A DNA stretch of 10,322 bases, from NCBI GenBank assembly GCA_031397815.1, contig JANNMJ010000229.1:1-10322 (forward strand), in the 5' to 3' direction. Source of the DNA: JANNMJ01 sp031397815 (GTDB lineage Bacteria > Bacteroidota > Bacteroidia > Cytophagales > Hymenobacteraceae). The notes beneath the pieces were generated by a model. The model was not told the origin of the DNA, ran no database searches, and saw only the letters and a program-made list of their open reading frames with translations. Below, in pieces: positions 1 through 6,564 of the stretch (positions within the stretch are counted from its first letter, which is position 1; each line of letters begins with the position of its first letter). Position numbers and translations under genes: made by a program.

Positions 1-196
1 GCTAGTGCATTTGCAAGCTCTAGAGCCACTTTTTCCGATCAAATATCAGAAACAACATAGTCTTCTGAATCAACCGAAAAGACGCTGGGCAACAATGATA
101 ATCAACCAGTTGCAAACTTGTGTATAAGCCATAGGGCTCTGCCCCGTGTGGCCTATTCGCGGGACTCTGGCCCGCCACCCCAATCGGCGCATTCCC
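1..196. other. Left edge, no confident gene; possible tail of a truncated ORF at 2-127
   Basis: The first ~120 bases are clearly more A+T-rich than the rest of the window. Plus-strand frame 2 is open from the window edge to a TAA at 125-127, giving 41 residues rich in Leu, Gln and Lys and ending in NQLQTCV. No start codon for a full gene is visible, so this may be the C-terminus of a gene lying to the left, or chance. I recognise no family in it. The remainder, to 196, turns G+C-rich and leads into the hairpin that follows. A 67-residue minus-strand reading frame across 70-273 runs through that hairpin and does not look like a protein. Confidence 0.3.
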
Positions 197-279
197 AAGC
201 GCACGTGGCCAGCTCTGTTCCAGAGATGGCGTTGATTCGCCGATGACGCCATCTCTGAGACAGAGCTGGCCACGCGCTT
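197..279. repeat. Long imperfect inverted repeat (83-nt hairpin)
   Basis: Positions 205-231 pair with 247-273 at 25 of 27 positions; the mismatches are the adjacent bases 219-220. Beyond a two-base bulge (203-204) the stem continues with six perfect pairs, 197-202 against 274-279. The loop is about 15 nt (232-246). Either strand would form a very stable stem-loop if transcribed. No T-tract follows, so it is not a typical intrinsic terminator, and no transposase or terminal duplication is visible. It could be a REP-like or MITE-like element, or a structured RNA. The folding potential is directly visible; the role is unknown. Confidence 0.75.
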
Positions 280-292
280 CTGGCAGTACCCA

Positions 293-346
293 AACGGGGT
301 TCTTTTCCTAAGCCCGGGGTTGATTTCGCAGAAATCTACCCCGGGC
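293..346 (+). repeat. 54-bp palindromic dispersed repeat, left copy
   Basis: The element begins with AACGGGGTTC, then a short spacer, then a near-perfect 35-bp palindrome (312-346). The palindrome has arms GCCCGGGGT/ACCCCGGGC and an inner core GATTTC-GCA-GAAATC, with one T/T mismatch. The same 54-bp unit occurs in reverse orientation at 9939-9992, differing at only three positions (305, 309 and 312 here). The palindromic form, intergenic placement and copy number fit a REP-like family, but no RAYT transposase gene is in the window, so the family assignment is an inference. Confidence 0.85.
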
Positions 347-364
347 CACGCGCCGGGCCACGCG
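341..364. repeat. 12-bp tandem duplication
   Basis: CCGGGCCACGCG occurs twice without interruption (341-352 and 353-364), starting inside the right arm of the preceding palindrome. It looks like a slippage duplication of the palindrome's edge. Confidence 0.8.
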
Positions 365-455
365 CCAGTCTATTCCCCGGAGCCACGCCCTCAACCCGCC
401 CGCGCCGTAGTCCGTAGGAGCGCCTATTAACCCCAGAAATCGCTCCCTCCTGAAC

Positions 456-1142
456 ATGTATAAGCTCCCGATCTTCTGCGCTCTCGCCCTCCTCGGCGCC
501 TGCGCCAACCCCACCACTTCCGCCGACGATACCGATAAAGGCAAAGGCAGCCAGCAGGATTTGGCCGGAGCCGCCACCGGCGCCACTGATTCCACCGATG
601 CGACCGTCATCGGTGGCACCGCCGAGGCGAGCGGCACCGACGGCCTCAACGCCCCCGACCAGCGCCCCGCTGAAGACCCGAAAGCCCCCGGCGCGGCCGT
701 CACGCCGGATGCCAATTTTGCTAACAACACCCTCGCCGATGGCACGTTTGAGATTCAGATGGCCCAGCGAATGCTGAAAGACTCGAAGGACGCCAACGTC
801 CGCCAGTTCGCGCAGCAGATGATTACCGACCACACGAAAGTCGGCGATGAGCTGCGGCAAATCACCAAAGCCGAAGGCATGAACGTCACCGACCGCCTCA
901 CCAACGAGCAAACCGGCGTCCTGAATCAAATGGAAAAGCTGACTGGCAAACCCCTCCAGACGATGTACATCACGAAGGCCATCGAAGGCCACGAAGCCGC
1001 TGTCTCTACCTTCGCCACCATCGCCGAAACCTCCTCCCGGCCGACCTTCAAAACCTTCGCCGCCAAGCACTTGCCCGCGCTGAAAATGCACCTGCAAATG
1101 GCCAAGGATATGCAGGCCGGTAAGCCGATGATGAAGATGTAA
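456..1142 (+). CDS. DUF4142 family lipoprotein (first of tandem pair)
   Basis: A 228-residue predicted lipoprotein. The N-terminus has a short hydrophobic segment ending in a lipobox, L-G-A-C, with Cys16 as the likely lipidated residue, so the mature protein should be membrane-anchored and face the periplasm or outer surface. Residues about 17-85 are a low-complexity Ala/Thr/Asp/Gly/Pro linker. Residues about 88-218 match DUF4142 in pattern: a helical, ferritin-like-looking domain with conserved-looking histidines at 126 (DHTK), 179, 205 and 212. The biochemical role of DUF4142 is not established; members are often described as putative outer-membrane or stress-associated proteins. The ATG at 456 is chosen because it directly precedes the signal peptide; no Shine-Dalgarno is visible, as is usual in Bacteroidota. 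A terminator at 1218-1254 separates it from its paralogue downstream. Confidence 0.88.
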   Translation: MYKLPIFCALALLGACANPTTSADDTDKGKGSQQDLAGAATGATDSTDATVIGGTAEASGTDGLNAPDQRPAEDPKAPGAAVTPDANFANNTLADGTFEIQMAQRMLKDSKDANVRQFAQQMITDHTKVGDELRQITKAEGMNVTDRLTNEQTGVLNQMEKLTGKPLQTMYITKAIEGHEAAVSTFATIAETSSRPTFKTFAAKHLPALKMHLQMAKDMQAGKPMMKM

Positions 1143-1217
1143 GCGAATGGGGTAGGCCGCCAACGCGCCGTCACCCCGTCCGAACATTCCGCCGGATTCT
1201 GCCGTAACCCATAAACG

Positions 1218-1254
1218 CCGGGTGCTCTCTCGCAAGCGAAGGGCGCCCGGTTTT
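1218..1254 (+). terminator. Intrinsic terminator after first DUF4142 gene
   Basis: CCGGGTGC (1218-1225) pairs with GCGCCCGG (1243-1250), including one G-T pair. Further pairing is possible inside the loop, and TTTT (1251-1254) follows immediately. It sits 75 bases after the stop codon of the first DUF4142 gene and implies that the next gene has its own promoter. Confidence 0.75.
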
Positions 1255-1310
1255 GGCTTTAAGCAGTTGAGCCTTCCGTCAATTACTTCCTTCCGCCTTC
1301 CCGTCACGCC

Positions 1311-1937
1311 ATGATTCGTCCCCTCCATTCCCTTGCCTTCTCTGCCGCGCTGCTGCTGAGCGTCGCCTCGTGCCAGCAAAGCGCCGACGCCACTGCCGCC
1401 GACGCTACGGTTGTCGAGAACCACACCCCTGATGCCGCCGACGGCGCCGCCAACTCCAGCGCCAACCCCGACACCCTGCCCGCCGTCACCGCCACCGCCG
1501 ACGCCGAGATGATCGGCGACGCCGATTTCCTGATGAAAGCCGGTTCCGGGGGAATGATGGAAGTCGAAGCCGCCAAGCTCGCCCAAACCAAGAGCACCGA
1601 CCCGATGGTGAAAGCCGTGGCCGATATGATTCTAAAGGATCATTCCAAAGCGAACGACGAGCTGAAAGCCCTTGCCGCAAGCAAGAACATCAAGCTCCCG
1701 CCCGCCCCCGTCGGCGAAGCCAAAGCCACCCTCGACAAGCTCATGGGCGTCAGCGGCAAAGAGTTCGACGCGCTCTATCTCAGCGAGATGAACACCGCTC
1801 ACGACAAAGACATCGCCCTCTTCGAAGCGCAATCCAAATCGGGTAAAGACGAGGATGTGCGCGCCTTCGCCGCCAAAACCCTTCCCGCCTTACAAGCGCA
1901 CGCCGAGATGATTAAGAAGCACGTGAAGATGCAGTAG
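1311..1937 (+). CDS. DUF4142 family lipoprotein (second of tandem pair)
   Basis: A 208-residue predicted lipoprotein, paralogous in architecture to the gene just upstream. A basic N-terminus (MIRPLH) and a hydrophobic stretch lead to the lipobox V-A-S-C, with Cys21 the likely lipidated residue. Residues about 22-68 are an Ala/Asp/Thr/Pro-rich linker. DUF4142 spans about 71-205, with the shared pattern LKDHSK (His111), NTAHDKDI (His164) and KTLPALQAHAEM (His197). The position matching His205 of the neighbour is Thr190 here. It is closer to a typical DUF4142 length than the first copy. The two copies are quite diverged, so the duplication is probably old. Function is unknown; periplasmic or outer-membrane location is inferred from the lipobox. 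Confidence 0.88.
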   Translation: MIRPLHSLAFSAALLLSVASCQQSADATAADATVVENHTPDAADGAANSSANPDTLPAVTATADAEMIGDADFLMKAGSGGMMEVEAAKLAQTKSTDPMVKAVADMILKDHSKANDELKALAASKNIKLPPAPVGEAKATLDKLMGVSGKEFDALYLSEMNTAHDKDIALFEAQSKSGKDEDVRAFAAKTLPALQAHAEMIKKHVKMQ

Positions 1938-1962
1938 GGCGTAAGCCTTGCAATCTTCAAAA

Positions 1963-2006
1963 AAATAGTCCCCTGCCGGAAACACGTTTCCGGCAGGGGA
2001 CTATTT
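1963..2006 (+). terminator. Perfect 21-bp inverted-repeat terminator
   Basis: Positions 1963-1983 are an exact reverse complement of 1986-2006, with only AC between them, so the practical loop is about four bases. A run of A precedes the stem and T residues follow it, a layout that can terminate in both directions. It begins 25 bases after the second DUF4142 stop codon. The length and perfection of the stem are striking for a terminator. Confidence 0.85.
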
Positions 2007-2037
2007 GCGTTCAGTCTCGAATTAGCATCTTTACGCT

Positions 2038-2181
2038 ATGAAACAATATCTATTGACTGTCGCTCCCGAAGAAGATGCATTCGTACGGAAGCTGTTACGA
2101 AAGCTGGGCGTACGGTTTGAAAAGGTGAAGTCGAAGCCAACGGCCACCAAGAAGCCTCTTACAACTGCACAGCAGGAGTAG
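2038..2181 (+). CDS. Small hypothetical protein, 47 residues
   Basis: An ATG at 2038 opens a 47-codon frame ending in TAG at 2179-2181. The product starts MKQYLLTVAPEEDAFVRKLL and continues as a basic segment (RKLGVRFEKVKSKP). It has a short beta-like start followed by an amphipathic helix, reminiscent in shape of small Bacteroidota antitoxin-like or Arc-like proteins. I cannot assign it to a family, and no toxin gene lies next to it on the same strand. Base composition (about 43% G+C over 2041-2100) is well below that of neighbouring genes. The protein-like residue pattern supports a real gene; its small size argues for caution. Confidence 0.5.
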   Translation: MKQYLLTVAPEEDAFVRKLLRKLGVRFEKVKSKPTATKKPLTTAQQE

Positions 2182-2246
2182 ATAGGCGACTTTAAGTAGT
2201 TTACTCGTGTAACAGCGTCAGACGGATGGGAGCTTGCGTTTGCTCT

Positions 2247-2690
2247 TTATAGACTATTCAGCTGAATCTCTCCTTGCCAGAAACAGGCTACCAGAAAATC
2301 GGCGTAAGGGGAGTTATCAGTGGGATTCACAGCCCATTGCCAGTCAACAATAGGAGTAGTTGCTGGAAAGACAAGCGAATTTCCCCCTTGGAAGTGTAGG
2401 TGTAAAGCGGCATCATCGGCAAGCGTAATCTCGGTCACTTCTTGGCGTAAATAGCGCAACGCTAAAATGCCTTTGGGTACGTATTCTGAGTCAACTCCAG
2501 CAAGCATAGCTGGAGCAGACAGTTGAAGTAGATTATGAAGGCTGCTTTCTTCCGGTGCCGATATGTCTTGTGCTAGAAGCCAGAATTCTTCAAATCTGAA
2601 AGCCCAAGTGTCGCCCACTTCTACTCCCGAGTAGAAGCGTCCGACCAGCAGACTGCGTAAAAGTTCTTCTGCTTGCTCGAACTGCGGCAT
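2247..2690 (-). CDS. Hypothetical protein, 147 residues
   Basis: I do not recognise the family. The best start is the ATG at 2690 (MPQFEQAEELL); the frame stays open further upstream, but that extension is an Arg-rich shadow of the uvrA 3' end. The product is soluble-looking and acidic, with no signal peptide or membrane segment. It has several aromatic residues (FWLLAQD, VDWQWAVN, ACFWQGE) and a strand-rich middle (EITLADDAALHLHF). This texture resembles small immunity or accessory proteins of interbacterial systems, but nothing in the sequence proves that. It starts 25 bases after the uvrA stop on the same strand, so read-through from uvrA is possible. G+C is about 45-50%, lower than uvrA at about 62%, suggesting later acquisition. 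Confidence 0.65.
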   Translation of the reverse strand: MPQFEQAEELLRSLLVGRFYSGVEVGDTWAFRFEEFWLLAQDISAPEESSLHNLLQLSAPAMLAGVDSEYVPKGILALRYLRQEVTEITLADDAALHLHFQGGNSLVFPATTPIVDWQWAVNPTDNSPYADFLVACFWQGEIQLNSL

Positions 2691-2715
2691 CAAGAAAAGT
2701 TCAGTCGAGGATGAC

Positions 2716-5700
2716 TTAAACGGCCTTCTTCGGCCGCCCCGCACTCTTCTTCCCCTTCTTAACCGGCGCTTCCGCCACTTCTTCCACCTCAACAGGCGCA
2801 GGTTTTTCCACAGGAATCACTCGCTCTACGTAGGTGCTCGTGGCTAGCTCGGCTTTGAGGAAACGGGCCGTGTGGCCCTTCTTCGATTTCGCCACCTGCT
2901 CCGGCGTGCCTTCCGCGACGATTACGCCGCCGCCCGCGCCGCCCTCAGGGCCGAGGTCAATGACGTAATCGGCGATTTTTACCAGGTCGAGGTTGTGCTC
3001 GATGACGAGTACGGTGTTGCCCTTGTCGGTGAGGCGGTGCAGGACTTCTGCGAGGTGGTGAATGTCCTCGAAGTGAAGGCCGGTGGTGGGTTCGTCGAGG
3101 ATGTAGAGGGTTTGGCCGGTGTCCTTCTTACTCAGCTCAGTGGCGAGCTTCACGCGCTGCGCTTCCCCGCCCGAAAGCGTGGTGGCTTGCTGGCCGAGCG
3201 TGAGGTAGCCCAAGCCCACATCGTTCAGAATATCGACCTTCCGCTTGATGCGCGGCTGTGCCTCGAAGAACTCGACGGCCTGCTCGACGGTCATATTCAG
3301 GATGTCGGTAATCGACTTCCCTTTGAAGCGCACTTCGAGGGTTTCGCGGTTGTAGCGGCGCCCTTTGCACGTCTCGCACGGCACGTGAACGTCGGGCAGG
3401 AAGTTCATCTCGATGGTGCGGATGCCGGCGCCTTCGCACGTTTCGCAGCGCCCGCCTTTCACGTTGAACGAGAATCGGCCGGGACCATACCCCCGAATCT
3501 TGCTCTCCGGAAGCTGCGCGAACAGGGCGCGGATATCGGTGAACATCCCCGTATAGGTAGCCGGGTTTGAGCGCGGCGTACGCCCAATCGGCGACTGGTC
3601 GACCTCGATAACCTTGTCCAGATGCTCCAGCCCGGTGAGGTCGCGGTACGGCAATGGGTCGCGCCGGGCGTTGAAGAAATGCTGGTTCAGAATCGGGTAG
3701 AGCGTATCGTGAATCAAGCTCGATTTCCCCGACCCCGACACCCCCGTAATGCACACCAGCTTGCCGAGCGGCAGCTTGAGCGTCACGTCCTTGAGGTTGT
3801 GGCCGGTGGCGCCGATGAGCTTCAGCCACTCGCCCGTGCCGGGGCGCTTGACGGTGGGCACCGCAACGTGCTTCTCGCCCGTGAGGTACTGCGACGTGAG
3901 CGACCCCGACGTACGAATCTCTTCCGGCGACCCCTGCGCCACGATGTGCCCTCCGTGAACGCCCGCCCCCGGCCCGATATCGAGGACGTAATCGGCCGCC
4001 AGAATCATATCCTTGTCGTGCTCCACCACGATGACCGAGTTGCCGATATCGCGCAGCCGTTGCAGCGCGCCAATCAGGCGTTCGTTATCGCGTTGGTGCA
4101 GCCCAATGCTCGGCTCATCCATAATATACAGCACCCCCACAAGCTGCGTCCCGATTTGCGTAGCGAGGCGAATGCGCTGGCTTTCGCCGCCGCTCAGCGT
4201 CCGCACGGGGCGGTGGAGCGTCAGGTAATCCAGCCCGACATCTAGCAGGAACCCGAGCCGCTTCCGGATTTCCTTCAGCAGCTCCCGCGCAATCACGTTC
4301 TGGCGGTCGGAGAGGCGGTCTTCGAGCCCGGCCATCCAGTCTTGCAGCTCGCGCAGGTCGAGCAGACTCAGCTCGCCGATGTGACGCCCGTCGAGCTTGA
4401 AGTGGAGCGCCTCACGCTTGAGGCGGTAGCCGTGGCACTCGGGGCATGTGCTGGTGCGGGTGTACTCCTGAATCCACTCGCGGATGTTGTCGGAGTCGGA
4501 TTCCATCTGTTCCCGCAGGAACGGAATCAACCCCTGAAACTCATCCGCCGACGCATCATCCGGGTCTTCGGGGCCGAACACCATCAGCCGCCGTACCTCG
4601 TCGGGTAGCTTGTTGATGGGGGTGCTGAGCGAGCTTTTGTAGCGCTTCAGCATCCGCGCTAGCTCCTGAAAAATCCAAATGTCGCGGTACTCGCCGAGCG
4701 GCGCGATGCCGCCCCGGCTGATCGGCAGCGACGGGTCGGGGATGATGGTGTCCTCGGTAATCTCGCGCACTTCGCCCAAGCCCGAGCACGTCGGGCAGGC
4801 GCCGTAGGGTGAGTTGAACGAGAAGGTGTTCGGCGCGGGGTCGTCGTAGGCGATGCCAGTAGCCGGGTCCATCAAAAACCGCGAGTAAAACGCGGTATTG
4901 CTCGAATCGGCATCAAGCACCAGCAGCAACCCCTTGCCTTGCCCCAGCGCCGTCTGCACCGACTGCGAGAGCCGGTAACGGTCATCCGGCGTCGGCCCGA
5001 CTTTGATTTTGTCGATGACGACCTCAATGTCGTGCATCTTGTACCGGTCGACCTGCATCTTCGGCACCAGCTCGCGCAGCTCGCCATCAATCCGCACCCG
5101 CAGGTACCCCGATTTGCGCAATTGCTCGAACAGCTCGCGGTAGTGCCCTTTGCGGCCCTTCACCACGGGCGCCAGCAGCATCAGCCGCCGCTCAGCGAAC
5201 CGCTCCTGAATCGAGGCGACGATTTGGTCGTCGGACTGACGCACCATCCGCTCGCCGGTCACGTAGCTGAAGGCTTCGGCGGTGCGGGCGTAGAGCAGGC
5301 GCAGGAAATCGTAGACCTCAGTAATCGTCCCAACGGTCGAGCGCGGGTTCCGCGACGTCGTTTTCTGCTCGATACTGATGACCGGCGACAGCCCCTCAAT
5401 CTTATCGACATCCGGCCGCTCCAGCCCCCCAAGGAACGTGCGCGCATACGCCGAGAACGTCTCAGTGTAGCGACGCTGCCCTTCGGCATAAATGGTATCG
5501 AAGGCGAGGGACGATTTTCCGGACCCCGAAATCCCCGTAAACACCACCAATTGATGGCGCGGGAGCTTGACCGTCAGGTTTTTGAGGTTGTGGACCCGCG
5601 CGCCGTACACCTCGACGAACGGCGTCTCGGGGATGACGCTCAACGGGGTTTTATCAGCCTCAGCCGCCAACGCTGCCCCCGATTCGGGTGGAGCGACGGG

Positions 5701-5769
5701 CGCAACAACGGTAGCAACTGCCGCGTCGGTGGTAAGGATATTGGGATTCGGAGACTTTTTCTTAGCCAT
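2716..5769 (-). CDS. uvrA: UvrABC excinuclease subunit A
   Basis: UvrA is the damage-sensing ATPase dimer of nucleotide excision repair; it loads UvrB at lesions. The 1017-residue product has two ABC modules. The first has Walker A GISGSGKSS (79-87), signature LSGGESQR (525-532) and Walker B with DEPS (551-554). The second has Walker A GVSGSGKSS (676-684), signature LSGGEAQR (865-872) and Walker B with DEPT (892-895). The C-terminal zinc finger is intact (C775/C778 and C798/C801). In the first finger only CPTC (325-328) is seen; the upstream CxxC of E. coli UvrA is replaced by a cysteine-free segment. CPEC at 442-445 is present. The protein is longer than the usual ~940 residues because of an Ala/Pro-rich N-terminus of about 50 residues and a Lys-rich tail with an AT-hook-like GRPKK. 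The ATG at 5769 (MAKKKS) is preferred over a TTG at 5799, which overlaps the promoter -7 element. Confidence 0.97.
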   Translation of the reverse strand: MAKKKSPNPNILTTDAAVATVVAPVAPPESGAALAAEADKTPLSVIPETPFVEVYGARVHNLKNLTVKLPRHQLVVFTGISGSGKSSLAFDTIYAEGQRRYTETFSAYARTFLGGLERPDVDKIEGLSPVISIEQKTTSRNPRSTVGTITEVYDFLRLLYARTAEAFSYVTGERMVRQSDDQIVASIQERFAERRLMLLAPVVKGRKGHYRELFEQLRKSGYLRVRIDGELRELVPKMQVDRYKMHDIEVVIDKIKVGPTPDDRYRLSQSVQTALGQGKGLLLVLDADSSNTAFYSRFLMDPATGIAYDDPAPNTFSFNSPYGACPTCSGLGEVREITEDTIIPDPSLPISRGGIAPLGEYRDIWIFQELARMLKRYKSSLSTPINKLPDEVRRLMVFGPEDPDDASADEFQGLIPFLREQMESDSDNIREWIQEYTRTSTCPECHGYRLKREALHFKLDGRHIGELSLLDLRELQDWMAGLEDRLSDRQNVIARELLKEIRKRLGFLLDVGLDYLTLHRPVRTLSGGESQRIRLATQIGTQLVGVLYIMDEPSIGLHQRDNERLIGALQRLRDIGNSVIVVEHDKDMILAADYVLDIGPGAGVHGGHIVAQGSPEEIRTSGSLTSQYLTGEKHVAVPTVKRPGTGEWLKLIGATGHNLKDVTLKLPLGKLVCITGVSGSGKSSLIHDTLYPILNQHFFNARRDPLPYRDLTGLEHLDKVIEVDQSPIGRTPRSNPATYTGMFTDIRALFAQLPESKIRGYGPGRFSFNVKGGRCETCEGAGIRTIEMNFLPDVHVPCETCKGRRYNRETLEVRFKGKSITDILNMTVEQAVEFFEAQPRIKRKVDILNDVGLGYLTLGQQATTLSGGEAQRVKLATELSKKDTGQTLYILDEPTTGLHFEDIHHLAEVLHRLTDKGNTVLVIEHNLDLVKIADYVIDLGPEGGAGGGVIVAEGTPEQVAKSKKGHTARFLKAELATSTYVERVIPVEKPAPVEVEEVAEAPVKKGKKSAGRPKKAV

Positions 5770-5796
5770 CAAAACGGCGGGGCAGGGGCGAATACG

Positions 5797-5804
5797 CAAA
5801 AGTA
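5797..5804 (-). promoter_or_regulatory. Candidate -7 promoter element for uvrA
   Basis: The minus strand reads TACTTTTG, a perfect match to the Bacteroidota -7 consensus TAnnTTTG, 27 bases upstream of the uvrA ATG at 5769. A clear -33 TTTG at standard spacing is not seen. It supports the ATG at 5769 as the uvrA start, since an earlier start would lie inside the promoter. The rest of the 5805-5961 gap to the divergent exonuclease gene shows no further convincing site. Confidence 0.5.
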
Positions 5805-5961
5805 CGGGTCAGCCTATCCTAAAAGAAAGCCAACAACTAAAATGGCTGGCGGGTTGCAGGATTTTTAGGGTGAATCACGGAATATCGAATCCCGCTACTC
5901 CTATCTGCCTTCCTACCTTGCAGCTGCTATCGAGCACCCTTTATCCCCCAACCCCCTTTTT

Positions 5962-6531
5962 ATGCTACTCTTTTTCGATACCGAAACCACCGGTCTTCCC
6001 CGCGATTACCGCGCCCCACTCACCGATGCCAGCAACTGGCCGCGCATCGTGCAGCTTGCGTGGGTTTTGTATGATGCTGACGGACAGGAGCAGAGCGCCC
6101 ATTGCGCGCTCATCCGTCCCGACGGCTGGCAGATTCCGCCGAACATGATTCACGGCATCAGCCACGCCGAAGCCGAAGCCGCCGGGCGCCCTCTACGCGA
6201 TGTCCTCGGGGAGTTCACTGCCGCCGCCAAAGCAGCGCAAACGCTCGTGGCGCACAACTTCGATTTCGACCGCGCCATCGTCGGCGCCGAGTATGCTCGC
6301 CTCGCCCAGCCCGACCCCATCCCCACGCGGCGCGCCATCTGCACGATGAAGACCACCACCAACCTCTGCGCCATTCCCGCCGCGAACGGGCGCGGCTACA
6401 AGTGGCCCAAGCTCATCGAGCTGCACCATTACCTCTTCCGTGAAGGCTTCGAAGGCGCCCACGACGCCCTCGCCGACGTGCGCGCCACCGCCCGCTGCTA
6501 CTGGGCGCTGCGGAAGCAGGGTGTGGTTTAA
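5962..6531 (+). CDS. DnaQ-like 3'-5' exonuclease (DEDDh family)
   Basis: A 189-residue protein carrying all three exonuclease motifs of the RNase T/DnaQ superfamily. Motif I is FFDTETTG, with Asp6 and Glu8. Motif II is AHNFDFD, with Asp103 the likely metal ligand. Motif III is AHDALADV, with His167 and Asp172, which places it in the DEDDh branch. These residues bind two divalent metals and hydrolyse 3'-terminal nucleotides. It is a single-domain protein with no polymerase, BRCT or UvrC domain attached, so it could be a Pol III epsilon-like proofreader or a stand-alone DNA or RNA exonuclease; the substrate cannot be read from the sequence. It is divergent from uvrA across 192 bases and convergent with maf, so it is probably monocistronic. 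The start ATG directly precedes motif I, which is normal for the family. Confidence 0.9.
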   Translation: MLLFFDTETTGLPRDYRAPLTDASNWPRIVQLAWVLYDADGQEQSAHCALIRPDGWQIPPNMIHGISHAEAEAAGRPLRDVLGEFTAAAKAAQTLVAHNFDFDRAIVGAEYARLAQPDPIPTRRAICTMKTTTNLCAIPAANGRGYKWPKLIELHHYLFREGFEGAHDALADVRATARCYWALRKQGVV

Positions 6532-6548
6532 GCTCGTCGGTTTCTGTC

Positions 6549-6564
6549 GATTTCTACTGAAATC
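6549..6564. terminator. Small hairpin between convergent exonuclease and maf genes
   Basis: GATTTC-TACT-GAAATC forms a six-pair stem with a four-base loop in the 31-bp gap between the exonuclease stop and the maf stop, overlapping the maf stop codon by two bases. There is no proper T-tract on either strand, so it would be a weak terminator at best. Its arms are identical to the inner core of the 54-bp repeat element (GATTTC-GCA-GAAATC), which may be coincidence. Confidence 0.3.

Noticed and set aside
417..446. GGAGCG/CGCTCC inverted repeat just before the first DUF4142 gene
   Set aside because: Arms of only six bases across an 18-base loop are expected by chance at this composition, and no regulatory context supports it.
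336..1586. 416-codon minus-strand open frame opposite both DUF4142 genes
   Set aside because: It is Gly-rich, has no domain pattern and lies antisense to two well-supported lipoprotein genes, their terminator and a repeat. This is a common artefact of high-GC codon use.
2229..2245. Terminator between the 47-residue and 147-residue ORFs
   Set aside because: The only hairpin seen (GAGC/GCTC) has four-base arms and no clear T-tract, too weak to call.
2691..2792. N-terminal extension of the 147-residue hypothetical protein
   Set aside because: The added residues are an Arg/Lys-rich out-of-frame translation of the uvrA C-terminal coding region; the ATG at 2690 gives a sensible protein start.
2872..5868. 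Several 200-309 codon plus-strand open frames opposite uvrA
   Set aside because: They are antisense to conserved UvrA domains, rich in Arg, Leu, His and Val in the way expected of shadow frames, and show no motif of their own.
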